A stretch of 64,000 nucleotides of DNA from Colwellia sp. C1TZA3 (GCF_007954265.1 NZ_VOLS01000004.1:45326-109325), one strand, 5' to 3'; shown: positions 7,377-17,900, counted from the first letter of the stretch. Made by a program: numbers and translations. Notes: generated by a model from the sequence alone, not told the origin.

Positions 7377-9550
7377 GCAGCACCACTCATTCGGTTATTA
7401 GCTAAAGCAATATCCTTAACTAAAACATTTACCTCTTGAATAGCCTCGACTAAGTGCGATGAGACTTTACTAGCATCTTGATCTAAAGATGACATATGCT
7501 CATTTGTTAATTTGGCATAATCAATCAGGCCTGTATGTAATTGTGTTAAAGAGCTATCTAAAGCTTCTTTGATGGTATTCCCTACATTACTTTGCTGCTC
7601 AAGCATATGTTGTAACTTTATAATGGTATCTTTTGATGAGCCGCTGGAATCTGACACATCTTTAGCCACCTCCTGTATCCCATTTAAAAGTGCTGAATAG
7701 TTTTTAGCTAGCTCTGCTGAATGAGTATTAGCTTCTGACATTTGAGCTATGCTTTCTCTCATGCTCTCTGATGTATTATTAAAGTCAGATAAACTTACTC
7801 TTGTCGACTCATGTAACTTACCAATGACCTGAGCATTGCCAACTAACTCTTGGTTTAGCTTTTTAAGTTGAACAGTAAGCTCTGGGAACTCACCTAAAAT
7901 ATTACCAAGGTTATTTTCGGCCTTACCCACTTGTAACATAAGTGAATCGACTTGTTGACCTAAACTACTTGAGACCTGTGCGACAGTCTCCGGCAGAAGT
8001 TCAGTCATTAGGCTTTGTAGTTGCTGACTTGACTCCTTAACACTTTGCTCGCTTGCTAACGTGATTTTACCTGGAATATCCTCTAATAGTTGAGCTGAGT
8101 CAGCCATAGTTTTACCAAACCATTCTGACGCCTGCTTAATATTTTCCAATGAACTTTCTGACTGGCTTTGAAGTTGCTTTTCTATCGCAGCAGTACGTTC
8201 ACCTATATTTTCTAATTGCTGATCCATTAAGGTTTGTAACTGCTGAGCTGACTCTTGGATACTTTGCTCACTTGCTGAAGTGATCTTATTTGGAATGGTC
8301 TCTAAAAGCTGTGCAGACTCAGACATAGATCTAGTAAATAAATCAGACGCCTCCTTTATGTTTTCGAGGGAGGTTTTAGACTGTGCATAAAGTTTTTCCT
8401 CAATATCAGCCGTACAATTACCAATTACACGAGCAACATCATTGCCAGCATCCTCAAATGTTTTGACAACGCGGCTGATACGTTCCTCTTCTCGGACTCC
8501 CATCTCGTCGGCACTACTACGAAGCTGCTGTGTGACACTTACAATAGATGTTTGTAGCGTATTGGTTAGCTCTTCCGTAGCATTTCCAACCTTAATCTGA
8601 TTTTCAGTAAAGCTGACTAAGTTCGAACCCATACTTTGATTCATTTCTGAAATCAAAGTAGCTAACTCTTTAATCTCAGAGCCTGCATTATCTAACAATG
8701 TCTCTCTAAACTCTTCTGATACACGCCTAATAGTTTCATCAGTGATTCGCTGTTGATCGACTTGAAAATTTGCAAGCGCTGTAGTTTGGGCTTCAATTGC
8801 CGTTAGCTGCATTGCTGCAAGTTTATCTGAGTCGATAAACTCGATGTGAGTTGCTAGATAACTACTGAACTGTTTGACCTCATTTTCTAACTTGAAAAAA
8901 CGATTTTTTTCAACGATGGAGAAAATCATTGAGCAAATAATTCCTACTATCGATGTAGAAAAGGCAATGCTTGCACCACTTAATAATGGGTAAAGCGATT
9001 GCCTTGCGGCTTCACTATCAGCAGAGCTTAGGCCAGAAGAAGCACCCGAAATACCAATTACGAGACCAACAAAAGTAAAGAGCAGACCAAGACCTGTGAG
9101 CATGTTTGGAACGGATGTAAATAAGCGAATGTTAATTTGACGCTCAACGACTTCCTCCATATTAAATATCGATTTAACCTGCATAGTGTTTCTTAGAGAT
9201 GGTGCTTCACCGTCATTAAGTTGGAAATTCTCATTCGGTAGTTGCATACTTCTTTGGTATGCATCCCAAGGTGTTTTCAAGCACTCTGTTGCTGAGATCT
9301 TTCTATGCATTTTATCGCGATTTTGGTAGGCGATAGTAAGCGGGTTATTATTCCAACTCTGCTCAATTATCTCACCTTCTTCGTCATAATCGCTTATCGG
9401 CTTAAATTGCTCCAACTCTTTGTTAACGTTACCTAATTGAATGACCAAACGTCTTGTTGAATATAAAAGACGGATTCCGAATAAAAATGCTACTAACACA
9501 ATAGTTCCGCATAAAGCGATAGTGAGTGGATCTAAAAGTAAATTGTTCAT
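7373..9550 (-). CDS. ZorA-like MotA/ExbB motor protein with long coiled-coil tail (second pair)
   Basis: I start this gene at the ATG at 9550 (MNNLLLDPLT), preceded by AGAGAAG. The longer frame from 9622 runs back into the upstream gene. The 725-aa product has a first membrane helix (about residues 7-28), then the paired MotA/TolQ helices (about 147-169 and 190-212, with LTGLGLLFTFVGLVIG). A cytoplasmic tail of some 500 residues follows. It is rich in Ala, Gln, Ser and Glu like chemoreceptor coiled coils, and contains a 73-residue tandem duplication. The length matches type I ZorA (about 730 aa). In Zorya the tail of the ZorA pentamer projects into the cytoplasm and is thought to relay membrane sensing to the nuclease effectors. 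It overlaps zorB by ATGA. Confidence 0.88.
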   Translation of the reverse strand: MNNLLLDPLTIALCGTIVLVAFLFGIRLLYSTRRLVIQLGNVNKELEQFKPISDYDEEGEIIEQSWNNNPLTIAYQNRDKMHRKISATECLKTPWDAYQRSMQLPNENFQLNDGEAPSLRNTMQVKSIFNMEEVVERQINIRLFTSVPNMLTGLGLLFTFVGLVIGISGASSGLSSADSEAARQSLYPLLSGASIAFSTSIVGIICSMIFSIVEKNRFFKLENEVKQFSSYLATHIEFIDSDKLAAMQLTAIEAQTTALANFQVDQQRITDETIRRVSEEFRETLLDNAGSEIKELATLISEMNQSMGSNLVSFTENQIKVGNATEELTNTLQTSIVSVTQQLRSSADEMGVREEERISRVVKTFEDAGNDVARVIGNCTADIEEKLYAQSKTSLENIKEASDLFTRSMSESAQLLETIPNKITSASEQSIQESAQQLQTLMDQQLENIGERTAAIEKQLQSQSESSLENIKQASEWFGKTMADSAQLLEDIPGKITLASEQSVKESSQQLQSLMTELLPETVAQVSSSLGQQVDSLMLQVGKAENNLGNILGEFPELTVQLKKLNQELVGNAQVIGKLHESTRVSLSDFNNTSESMRESIAQMSEANTHSAELAKNYSALLNGIQEVAKDVSDSSGSSKDTIIKLQHMLEQQSNVGNTIKEALDSSLTQLHTGLIDYAKLTNEHMSSLDQDASKVSSHLVEAIQEVNVLVKDIALANNRMSGAA

Positions 9551-9566
9551 ATCTTCTCTAAAATAG

Positions 9567-10979
9567 TTAATAATAAGTTCTAGGGGCTGAAGCACTACCG
9601 TAGCGATTCCGCAACTTTTCAATTCTTGTATTTATTCGTTCAATTGGCGGTCTATACCATTTAGCTAATTTCGAATCACGATTCGGTCTAATGCGCCATG
9701 TTTTGCTTAAGTACTCTCGCGCAAAATATTGATAATCATTAATATGATCATGAGAACCATCAGGTTGAAGACCAGTCACTTGACTTCCATTACAAATATT
9801 TTTTACAAATAGTAATTTATCTCTGGTTTCTGTCTTTTCTAAGACTCCCATATCAAAGTTATTCCTGAAACGCTCAATTACATAACATGTATCAAATTCG
9901 AAGATACAAATCTCACTTTGGTTATTCTGGCTAGTATCATCCAAGACAGTTATTCGAGCTGTATCAAAGTTAAAGCTGCCTTTTAGTAAACGGTATGATC
10001 TTGCTGTTAAAATAAATCTAACCTTCTTAAAAGAGTTACTATATGAAGACCAAAAATCAATACGACTCTTTAGGTTTCTCGATTCCCACTCCTCAAGACT
10101 TGGATCAATAGAAGTATCCCTTAAGTATTCGAACAATTTTTCGACAACACTATAGCTAGTAATGTTGTAAAAGGATTTAAGCTTTTGCTGGGCTTTCATT
10201 GTTAATGAATCCCAATATGTTTGTTTAGACTCTGGCAAATAGTTGTCATTTATCCATATATCAAAACTTGAACCAGACTCAACATAAGTCACCTTATCAA
10301 GCAGTTTTTCTAACTGATTAATCGTCTGTTTAACCTCTAAAGGCACTTGGCATGAAAGCCACCAACTTAGCTCATCAGTGTTAGGCGATGATGATATTAT
10401 GTCTACAGCCAGATTACAGATGGAAGTGATATGCTCTCCCCTGACCTCAAATTCATAATGCTTAAACCAATCAATTACTGGTAGGTTTATTCCGAGTATG
10501 ACTCGCCCACATCGAAGATAATCTTGCTGAAGTAGGGAACGCACAACATCTGTTTTTTTCTTAGTATCATCTTTTTGGTATGTAGTTATTTTTTTGGGAA
10601 AAGCAGTAACAAGTGAATCAGCAATTGCGTTAAACCCTCGCGCTAACCCTGCAACTATTTTTATTAAACATTTATTATACCTAAGCTCATCCTTAACCAG
10701 GCTTGCCCATACAACAATTACAATTGATTCCCTCTCTACAGCTGATAGAGCCTGATACCGTTCTTCTGAACGTAACAGAATTATCCATTCAACTTCAGAA
10801 ATTCTCTCACCATTTTTAAGGCGTTTTGCAATAGTTTTAATATCTTTATCATCGAGCTTAACGGAAAATAGTTCTCCTTCCTTAACCCCACCAAGTGGAG
10901 GCTGAATGGATGACAATTGTGGCATGACTGGAATGTCAGGTTCCAAAAACCAAGCATGTGCAAGGACTTTATTGCTCAT
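9567..10979 (-). CDS. EH-signature-like protein (ZorC-like position)
   Basis: This 470-aa protein has no signal or membrane helix. Its gene overlaps the end of the first zorB-like gene by 11 bases, exactly the zorC position of type I Zorya. The middle part (YLPESKQTYWDSLTMKAQQK; EWESRNLKSRIDFWSSY) and C-terminal part (CIFEFDTCYVIERF, then SHDHINDYQYFAREYL) could supply the conserved Glu and His that define the EH_Signature domain of ZorC. The match is by eye and loose. ZorC is thought to hold DNA and work with the ZorD nuclease-helicase. No ZorD follows here; instead a second zorA-zorB pair begins 17 bases after the stop. Alternatives are a DNA-binding adaptor unrelated to ZorC or a type III Zorya component. 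Confidence 0.6.
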   Translation of the reverse strand: MSNKVLAHAWFLEPDIPVMPQLSSIQPPLGGVKEGELFSVKLDDKDIKTIAKRLKNGERISEVEWIILLRSEERYQALSAVERESIVIVVWASLVKDELRYNKCLIKIVAGLARGFNAIADSLVTAFPKKITTYQKDDTKKKTDVVRSLLQQDYLRCGRVILGINLPVIDWFKHYEFEVRGEHITSICNLAVDIISSSPNTDELSWWLSCQVPLEVKQTINQLEKLLDKVTYVESGSSFDIWINDNYLPESKQTYWDSLTMKAQQKLKSFYNITSYSVVEKLFEYLRDTSIDPSLEEWESRNLKSRIDFWSSYSNSFKKVRFILTARSYRLLKGSFNFDTARITVLDDTSQNNQSEICIFEFDTCYVIERFRNNFDMGVLEKTETRDKLLFVKNICNGSQVTGLQPDGSHDHINDYQYFAREYLSKTWRIRPNRDSKLAKWYRPPIERINTRIEKLRNRYGSASAPRTYY

Positions 10980-11625
10980 TTGGCTTTCTTTCCATTTTTA
11001 GGAGTTCAGTTAAATCATGACTTTTGAATTCAAATCGGAATATGACTTTACGATTTTCTTTAGGCTTGAGTTCTGAACTAGCATCATGACTACCACGGCC
11101 AGCAGGTAATATTTTTTCTATAAATCTGCCTTTATAATGAAATGGAGTAGATTCAATGTAGTTCGAAACAGCCTCCGCCCTGCGTATGCTTAATGACATA
11201 GCATGTTTGCTCCCCTCAGCTTTATCTGAGTGCCCTTCGATAATCAAATAGTTAACCTCTTCAGCTGTTTCAGCATTTGTGAAAATAGCCTGACTATAAA
11301 CTGGAATTAACTTCTTTAAAAAGGCCCTACCTACAGAGTTGATCTCAGCGCTATCTCTTTCGAAATGTAGTCCTTCTACTAATGAGAGTGTCCCTTGGAG
11401 GTCTATTTGAGATTGAATGCCGACTCTCTCTAAGCCTTTTTGAATCTCTTCAACAATGATAATCCGGTTACTTTTAGATTGCTCTTGAAACTCAAACAAC
11501 TGGGCTAATGTGACAATCAGCAGCAGAGCAAAAACCATTAACAACCCAGCCATTAGATCACTAATCGATAGCCAGGTGCCAGTTTCATCAATTTGCTGAT
11601 CTTCTTTATAATGGGAGGTATCCAT
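10969..11625 (-). CDS. ZorB-like OmpA/MotB motor stator protein (first pair)
   Basis: This 218-aa protein has the same design as the second ZorB-like protein but is clearly divergent in sequence. It has an N-terminal transmembrane helix with WLSISDLMAGLLMVFALLL (Asp23 as the likely ion-binding residue). A short linker and an OmpA-type peptidoglycan-binding domain follow, with LIIEGHSDKAEG, LSIRRAEAV and ENRKVIFRFEF. The usual G-H-x-D motif of the family is intact. It overlaps the preceding zorA-like gene by one base (TAATG) and the following EH-signature-like gene by 11 bases, so the three form one translational unit. Confidence 0.88.
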   Translation of the reverse strand: MDTSHYKEDQQIDETGTWLSISDLMAGLLMVFALLLIVTLAQLFEFQEQSKSNRIIIVEEIQKGLERVGIQSQIDLQGTLSLVEGLHFERDSAEINSVGRAFLKKLIPVYSQAIFTNAETAEEVNYLIIEGHSDKAEGSKHAMSLSIRRAEAVSNYIESTPFHYKGRFIEKILPAGRGSHDASSELKPKENRKVIFRFEFKSHDLTELLKMERKPNEQ

Positions 11626-14426
11626 TAGCTAGCCTTCTTTTTTAATGTCGCTAGTTCATTTTTTTCCTGATTTGCTTCTTCAATCACGGTCACCATTAAG
11701 TCAACAGCACTGTCGAGCCTAGTGTAGATACGTGAAGATGTGGCATCGAAGCTGCTGAAGTACTCAGAGACTGATTTATTAGCTCGCTTAAAGTAGTCAT
11801 CCATTTCAGGGCGCATTTGACCAGAAAGTAATTTAAACTCCTCAGAAGCTTTTGAAAATGAAAGGCCTAAGTCCGCAACTTGACGGCTTACATGCTGGCT
11901 TTGTAACTGGAGAGTGTCAACCCAGCTTGCATTTTCTAGCCCAAATGCTTTTGCCATAGTCTGTACTCGTTCAATGACATCTACCATCTGTTTGTGATGT
12001 ACATTTAGGTCATTAAGCATATCACTCCGCTTACAGTACTCCTCTTCAAATACTGTTTTGAAGTTATCGACCACGTCATTTAATCCATCTCTTTGTGCAT
12101 TTAGTGAATTATCAAGTAGATTATTTTGCTCAGTAAAGTAGCTTGTTAGCTTCTCTTGATATTCCTCTCTAAATCTCTCAAGTTCAATTTGAACGGTAGA
12201 AGACATACTTAACACCTTGGTATTTATATCACCTAAACCAGATTCGAGCTCTTGCTTAGCTGTATTCATAAGTGCTGCGGACTTTTCACCTACATCAGTC
12301 ATGGTTTGAGATTGCTGTTTAAAGATTGCATCTGACTCTTGGATTATTTTACTAAATGCATCTGTTTGTGATGTTATTGATCTACTACCAAATTCAACAA
12401 TAGTTTGAATCTCATCAGTGATACTTTTTAGTGCTGCGGTACTATTAACTGCAAAGTCGTTAAGAGAGCCGTCCATTGACTTAGCAAACTCATTAAGCTT
12501 CTCTAAAGTATGCAGCTCAAAATTCTCTACTGTCGCGGTGGCTTTCGCCATTTCCTCAACTGTTTTTGTCACACTTTTGTTCAATTCATTACTTATTTCA
12601 GCAAAGTCTTTAACTACTTTATTAGTGTTAGCCAGTTCAGTTGTAATAGGTAAAACAACCTCTTCACCCATTTTGTCAATTAACCCTTCAAATTCATCAG
12701 CTCGTGCTTTCGCTAGCTCATTAACGGCATTGACTGTCTTATTAGACACTGTAAGCATATCTACTGCATGCCCATCTACTTGCGTTGTAAGTTGATCTAT
12801 AGGCTGGCTCACTTGAGTGAGTAGTGCTGAGTTAAGTACCTGCTCAGTTATTATATTCTCAGCGATATTGCCTACAGAGCTAGATAATTGAGTAATATCT
12901 CTTGCTGAAGATTCGATGACTTTGGTTAAAAGATCTAAACCATTTCCTAATGGCGATGAAACGTTATTTTGAAGTAATTTAGCTAAGATTTCAGCGCTAA
13001 TTGAGTGCTCTTTAATATCCGCCAATTCTATGTTGATACCTAAAAGGGATTGAGTGACATCCTTAGTCTGGTCAGTAATTGGTTTATATATTTTTTGCTC
13101 TATAACACTTTCTAGGTCTGACTTTGAAAGTTTACTGCTAGTTGCAGTTAAAGTCTCAATCATCCCTGTTAAAGCATATGTAGCTTGATTGATCTGTTTG
13201 TTTTCTTCATTTATTTCAGCAAGCAATTTAGTAGGTTTTTCAAATGAATCTCTAAATGCTGATGTAACATGAGATAAATTACTGCAAAGTAATTCATCTA
13301 ATGCTTCAACGCTAATTGAGTGCTCTTTAATATCCGCCAACTTTATGTTGATACCTGAAAGAGCTTGAGTGACATCCTTAGTCTGGTCAGTTATTGGTTT
13401 ATATACTTTCTGCTCAATTACACTTTCAAGATCTTCTCTTGAAAGCTTGCTGCCAGTTTCACATAAGTTTTCAAGCAATCCTGTTAAAGTATATGTAGCT
13501 TGATTGATCTGCTTATTTTCTTCATTTATTTCAGCTAGTAATTCAGTAGGTTTTTTAAACTCTTCACTAAATGCAGATGCGATATTTGATGAAAGAGATT
13601 GAGCCAATTGGTTCTCATCTATTCTATTTTCAGTCAGTTTATGTGTAACCGAGTGCTCCAGTTTTTCTATTTTATCGCAAACATCTTTAGCCGCAATTGT
13701 TGAGTAATGCTCATACTCATTTGCAGTAATCGCACTAGGCTTGCTAGCTAACTCTTTTAAGGTGGTAGTTAGATCAGACATATTGATAGCTTGTTCATCC
13801 AAGGTTCGTTGTCCTATAACTAATTGGTGTAATAGGTCGTTACTTGTCACAACAACACTCTGTCCCTGCAAAAAACTTATTAAGTTATCTTTTGCCTTCT
13901 TAGTATTCGATACACTCCAGGAAAATAGGATCATAAAAATAAAGCTAGTCCCCATTCCCGCAATAGATGTGTCAAACGCTGTACCTAAACCACCAATTAA
14001 AGTAGATGCCTGCTCAACAAGAGCTGAAGAGTCAGAACCAAAACCCGTCAATCCTTTGAGGCCAATCGCAATTCCCACAAAAGTACCTAGAATACCTATG
14101 GTAGTTAAAATGGCGGGAACAGATTTAAATGAAGATGTAGAAAAGTCTTCGATTATTTGCGAAGGGTGTCTTAGTAGCTCAACACGCCCATGTCTAAACG
14201 ATGTATACGTGAGATTTTTCTTTTTTGTGATGGCACACATATCGAGGGCCAGAGCTTTGCTTTCATCATTTAGACTATTTATAGGTGTATTTTCACTACC
14301 TGTAATGTCAAAGAAGTGATTACGCTTACTGTTGATCAAAGCTATATACTTAAAGCGGCTACGTAAAAGAGAAAATGTACATATAACAAATAATAGTCCG
14401 GTAGATATAAAAAAAATGTAATTCAT
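11625..14426 (-). CDS. ZorA-like MotA/ExbB motor protein, 933 aa (first pair)
   Basis: There are three membrane helices. TM1 is at about residues 3-21. The MotA/TolQ pair is at about 102-124 (AILTTIGILGTFVGIAIGL) and 150-172. About 750 residues of predicted coiled-coil tail follow, longer than usual for ZorA. The tail contains a near-perfect tandem duplication of about 105 residues (about 284-380 and 388-485), each unit carrying LLAEINEENKQINQATY and YKPITDQTKDVTQ. Tail length is functionally important in Zorya, so this motor probably has a longer reach than its partner. The 126-aa gene lies 3 bases upstream; zorB overlaps at TAATG downstream. The sequence differs strongly from the second ZorA-like protein, so the two pairs are not a recent gene duplication. 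Confidence 0.88.
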   Translation of the reverse strand: MNYIFFISTGLLFVICTFSLLRSRFKYIALINSKRNHFFDITGSENTPINSLNDESKALALDMCAITKKKNLTYTSFRHGRVELLRHPSQIIEDFSTSSFKSVPAILTTIGILGTFVGIAIGLKGLTGFGSDSSALVEQASTLIGGLGTAFDTSIAGMGTSFIFMILFSWSVSNTKKAKDNLISFLQGQSVVVTSNDLLHQLVIGQRTLDEQAINMSDLTTTLKELASKPSAITANEYEHYSTIAAKDVCDKIEKLEHSVTHKLTENRIDENQLAQSLSSNIASAFSEEFKKPTELLAEINEENKQINQATYTLTGLLENLCETGSKLSREDLESVIEQKVYKPITDQTKDVTQALSGINIKLADIKEHSISVEALDELLCSNLSHVTSAFRDSFEKPTKLLAEINEENKQINQATYALTGMIETLTATSSKLSKSDLESVIEQKIYKPITDQTKDVTQSLLGINIELADIKEHSISAEILAKLLQNNVSSPLGNGLDLLTKVIESSARDITQLSSSVGNIAENIITEQVLNSALLTQVSQPIDQLTTQVDGHAVDMLTVSNKTVNAVNELAKARADEFEGLIDKMGEEVVLPITTELANTNKVVKDFAEISNELNKSVTKTVEEMAKATATVENFELHTLEKLNEFAKSMDGSLNDFAVNSTAALKSITDEIQTIVEFGSRSITSQTDAFSKIIQESDAIFKQQSQTMTDVGEKSAALMNTAKQELESGLGDINTKVLSMSSTVQIELERFREEYQEKLTSYFTEQNNLLDNSLNAQRDGLNDVVDNFKTVFEEEYCKRSDMLNDLNVHHKQMVDVIERVQTMAKAFGLENASWVDTLQLQSQHVSRQVADLGLSFSKASEEFKLLSGQMRPEMDDYFKRANKSVSEYFSSFDATSSRIYTRLDSAVDLMVTVIEEANQEKNELATLKKKAS

Positions 14427-14429
14427 AAC

Positions 14430-14810
14430 TTAGTTCTTTTGGTTAATTGCTAGTTTTAATTCTGTTTCGGTTAATAGTCGTCTAGCGACCGCTACAGGTA
14501 TATGTTCGGCATTCCACTTTATATCACCATCCGAGGAGAAAACCTTTTGGCTGCCCCAACGAACACTAAAAGCGCTGCCATCTGGATAACTATCGAGGTC
14601 AAGCTTGAACCAGACCTGTTCTGGATAGCTTCTAAAAAGCTCCACTTGCCACAATGACTTTTGGTCTTTGAGGCGCTCCGCCATAACATTATTAATTTGC
14701 GGAGATGGATCTTCTTTAGCGACTTTCCAAGCTCTATTTATTGAGACAATACGGTCAACAATTTCATTAAGCTTTAGACTTGATTCAAATTTGTAATTAA
14801 TGGTTTGCAT
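14430..14810 (-). CDS. Unknown 126-aa protein heading the Zorya-like cluster
   Basis: A small, probably cytoplasmic protein of mixed alpha/beta character with no recognised domain. It is rich in Trp (SLWQVELF, FSVRWGSQ, IKWNAEH). It starts at an ATG preceded by GGAAAAAA and ends 3 bases before the first zorA-like gene, so it is the first gene of the seven-gene motor cluster. A 128-base spacer separates it from druE. That is the largest gap between druH and the end of the island, and could hold a secondary promoter. It may be an accessory or regulatory subunit of the motor system. Confidence 0.65.
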   Translation of the reverse strand: MQTINYKFESSLKLNEIVDRIVSINRAWKVAKEDPSPQINNVMAERLKDQKSLWQVELFRSYPEQVWFKLDLDSYPDGSAFSVRWGSQKVFSSDGDIKWNAEHIPVAVARRLLTETELKLAINQKN

Positions 14811-14938
14811 TTTTTTCCATTATTATTGGTACGGTGTTTACAGTTAATTTCCAGTTCAAATTTAATTTAACTTCGGCCAAATCTATCTTTATCTTGTATG
14901 TGGCGCGACATTTGAATCCAGTACATAAAGTCATATAG

Positions 14939-17900
14939 TTATACTTTTGATATAACAAAATCAGTAGGCCAATCGGCACTATTTCTAACCAAGCATTTCT
15001 CTCTTACCTCAAATATTTTTGCGCATTGCTCTTCTACGGGTAAATTAAAATCCAAAAACTTCAAATAATGACCTCTTTCAGGAGTTTGTAATGACCAATA
15101 ACCTACACCTTGATCGGATTTAACCTTGAAAAAATCACCATTTTCAAATTCTATAACCATTAACCTTCTGTGAGGTATTTCAAAACGATTACTGTGTAAG
15201 TTTAAAGTCAAATCTACAGTTAGTCCTAACTTAAACCATAAGCTGTATAATTTTTCCATATCGTCAATATGCTGCCAATCGTTATTTATATAGCCACTAT
15301 TACGAGCACTCTCATTAAAAACTGTATCTAATTGAATTGTCGAGTTGGAATGTGTCGGTAATGAATTTAATATTTCACCAATAATTATCAAGTACCAAGG
15401 ACTTTGCAAATAACGATCTGAATAGTGAACTCTCATAACTTTAGATGTGGTCATTGCATAAGCTAGGGCTTCATTACTATCTTTTGCACTTTCCCAAAAG
15501 CGCTTGCCAAAATCAGTGATTCTCCCATTAAGTTCAGTCGATAGCTCAAGCTCAGATACTAGGCTGGCTTCAACTTTCTCCCAATCTCTGGTATCAAAGA
15601 TTAACAATTTTACCTTCTCAAATTTATCTGACTTTACCACAACAATTTCTGACGTTGATAACAACCAATTATGGTTAACAGCTATTAGCTCTGTAGAACT
15701 AGCAGCTATAGATGTTATTTCTTTATCAGAAATGATTTGGGCGACAAACACTCCATCATTTGAGCACTGTTCATCACATTTAACTAAAGCAACTCCCCAG
15801 CTTTTATATCTTAAAAGTTCATTTTTTGTTTCATCATCTAACTCGATACTCGGGAGTACAAAGGTTAAGTCAATTTCTTGTACTGAAATATATTGGTGGA
15901 CCAGAGTTCTTACTCTTCTGGAGTTTAAGTCCCACTCATTGCTATCACTTCCCAGCCAAAGAGTGACACTTTTAGCTCCTTTATTAATTTGTTGAGCAAT
16001 AACCTCTTTCACTGAGGCATGACAATATTGAGCCCCTTCCATATATTGATACTGTTCAGGTAAAGAAATATCATTTTTAAAGCTAAGACCTAACCACTCT
16101 TTAGCCACATTTCTATTTAAAAATTGACTGTCATGTCTTGTACTTGAATCTAAAAGACATGAAGAGCAAACATCATCACATTTTTCAATACAGTTAAGAG
16201 TGTCATAAGCACTTTTCAGCAAAGTAGATATATAGTGTGGAGCTGATGTTGAGAAACCTGCCCCTCCTGAAACAATATCATATAGTTGAATGACCATAGC
16301 ACTGTTCCCAGAGCCTGTTATTTTACTAGGTCTTATGGTGTAGCCCATCTCTCCGGTAGATACACCAAGCTGTTCTGAAAGTGCATTACGAAGAGCAACG
16401 GCTAATGTCGTGGCTACAGTTCTTCCCTCTGGTGAGTCTGGAATATAAGTATTTGTTTCTGGATCCCTTAACGTTATTTCAAAGACATCTGTAAAGCTTG
16501 AACAACCTAAGTGAATTCCAGATTGAATGAATGAGCTTCCTTCACATTGCTCTTTATATTTTTCACTACCTTTTGTTCCGGGCATACTAACAACAGGACG
16601 ATGAGGCTCATTTGGAGTCAAGTCCTTTGGAAATTCATCATCAGAAATCATCGAGTCAGCACGACCACAAGTTAGACATACTGCATAGCCATGGCCATGC
16701 TCCCCTGAGGAATGATGAAAAATAGTTCCATTATTGCCATAACACATGAAACCGGTTTCTGGGTTTGGTAATGGATGACTATCTCCCGCAACTGAAACCC
16801 AAGCAGGCTGAACAGGAATATACTTTTGTGTGGATATGTCGTTTGAAGGCTCATCAAAGAAGTCTGTTACAAAGCCAGTTGGCTCTAAAACTTTTAATTG
16901 AAACTGTGGTTTAATCAGCTCATCACAGCTATGGCATTTTAACTCATCAGAGCCTAAAACACCGACACTTAGGCCGCTATCGCCACAGTTATCACAACGC
17001 CATGCGGTGTCAAACTTTTGCTCTTCTTTAGCGTTTGCTACACCAATCTTTTGCCAATTAAGGGAAATACCAGAGGATTTAAATACCCTTCCATCGATAA
17101 CTAATTCTGCCCCAGGAGCGTATTCTCTTATAGCAACAGATAAATTTCTTGTTGGCATTCCCCTTAACTGTGAAATATTATCTTCTCTGCCAAATTTATC
17201 ATTGGCTTCTTTATCCTTTTCTCTTTTGTAATCTGTAAGGTTAAAATTATTCAAAGATACAACGTCTGTTGGGAAACCATAACCAGGTAAAAAGGTTTTT
17301 GCTGCTAATTCTTTTAATAGATATTCTTTTCTATGGCGAGCAAGCTCTTGTCTTATTCTAAATTCAAATGGTGAATCTGTTTCAGCTTTTCCTAACTGAG
17401 CTATAAGCCTTTTAAAAGTATATAACCAGTCATTTTCCAATTTTGAAATCGCATTATTTGTATTTTCAATAATTGATTCTACTTGCATTGCATCTAAAGC
17501 TGTCCCTCTTACTAAAGACATGACATTTTGCTTTTGCTCAGGGCTTTGTTGCCCTAACCAGCCTTTAAAACGCTCACAGGTAGATTGTGAATCATCTTCA
17601 AAAAACCATTGTAAATTTAGTGATGTTTTTTCTTTCTGCGTTGTTCCAATCTCTTCTTTCAAATAAACAGAAAGCAAGAAGGAGTTAACATGTCTTTGCA
17701 CTAAACGCTCAGAGTTAAGTGAAATTTGTGGTGCAGGTATTTTTGTCACAAAAGGCCAAGCAGGATTATTAAATACTTGAGTGTCGTGAGGGTTGTTTTT
17801 ACATAGCGTATAAGAAATTGCTCTTGACTCTTTACTACGTCCAGCGCGACCAGATCTTTGTAGATAGTTTGCAGGGTGTGGAGGAACATTATTCATCACA

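Noticed and set aside
12418..14319. Plus-strand frames of 125 and 192 codons opposite the first ZorA-like gene
   Set aside because: Antisense shadows of a long coiled-coil gene; no start signals or protein-like pattern.
5568..14810. Flagellar MotA/MotB or TolQ/ExbB transport genes
   Set aside because: The long coiled-coil tails, zor-like gene order and defence context fit Zorya-type motors; no other flagellar or TonB genes are near.
14797..14979. 60-codon minus-strand frame across the druE/126-aa gap
   Set aside because: It overlaps both real genes in another frame and its composition follows the spacer; the 126-aa gene has the better start.
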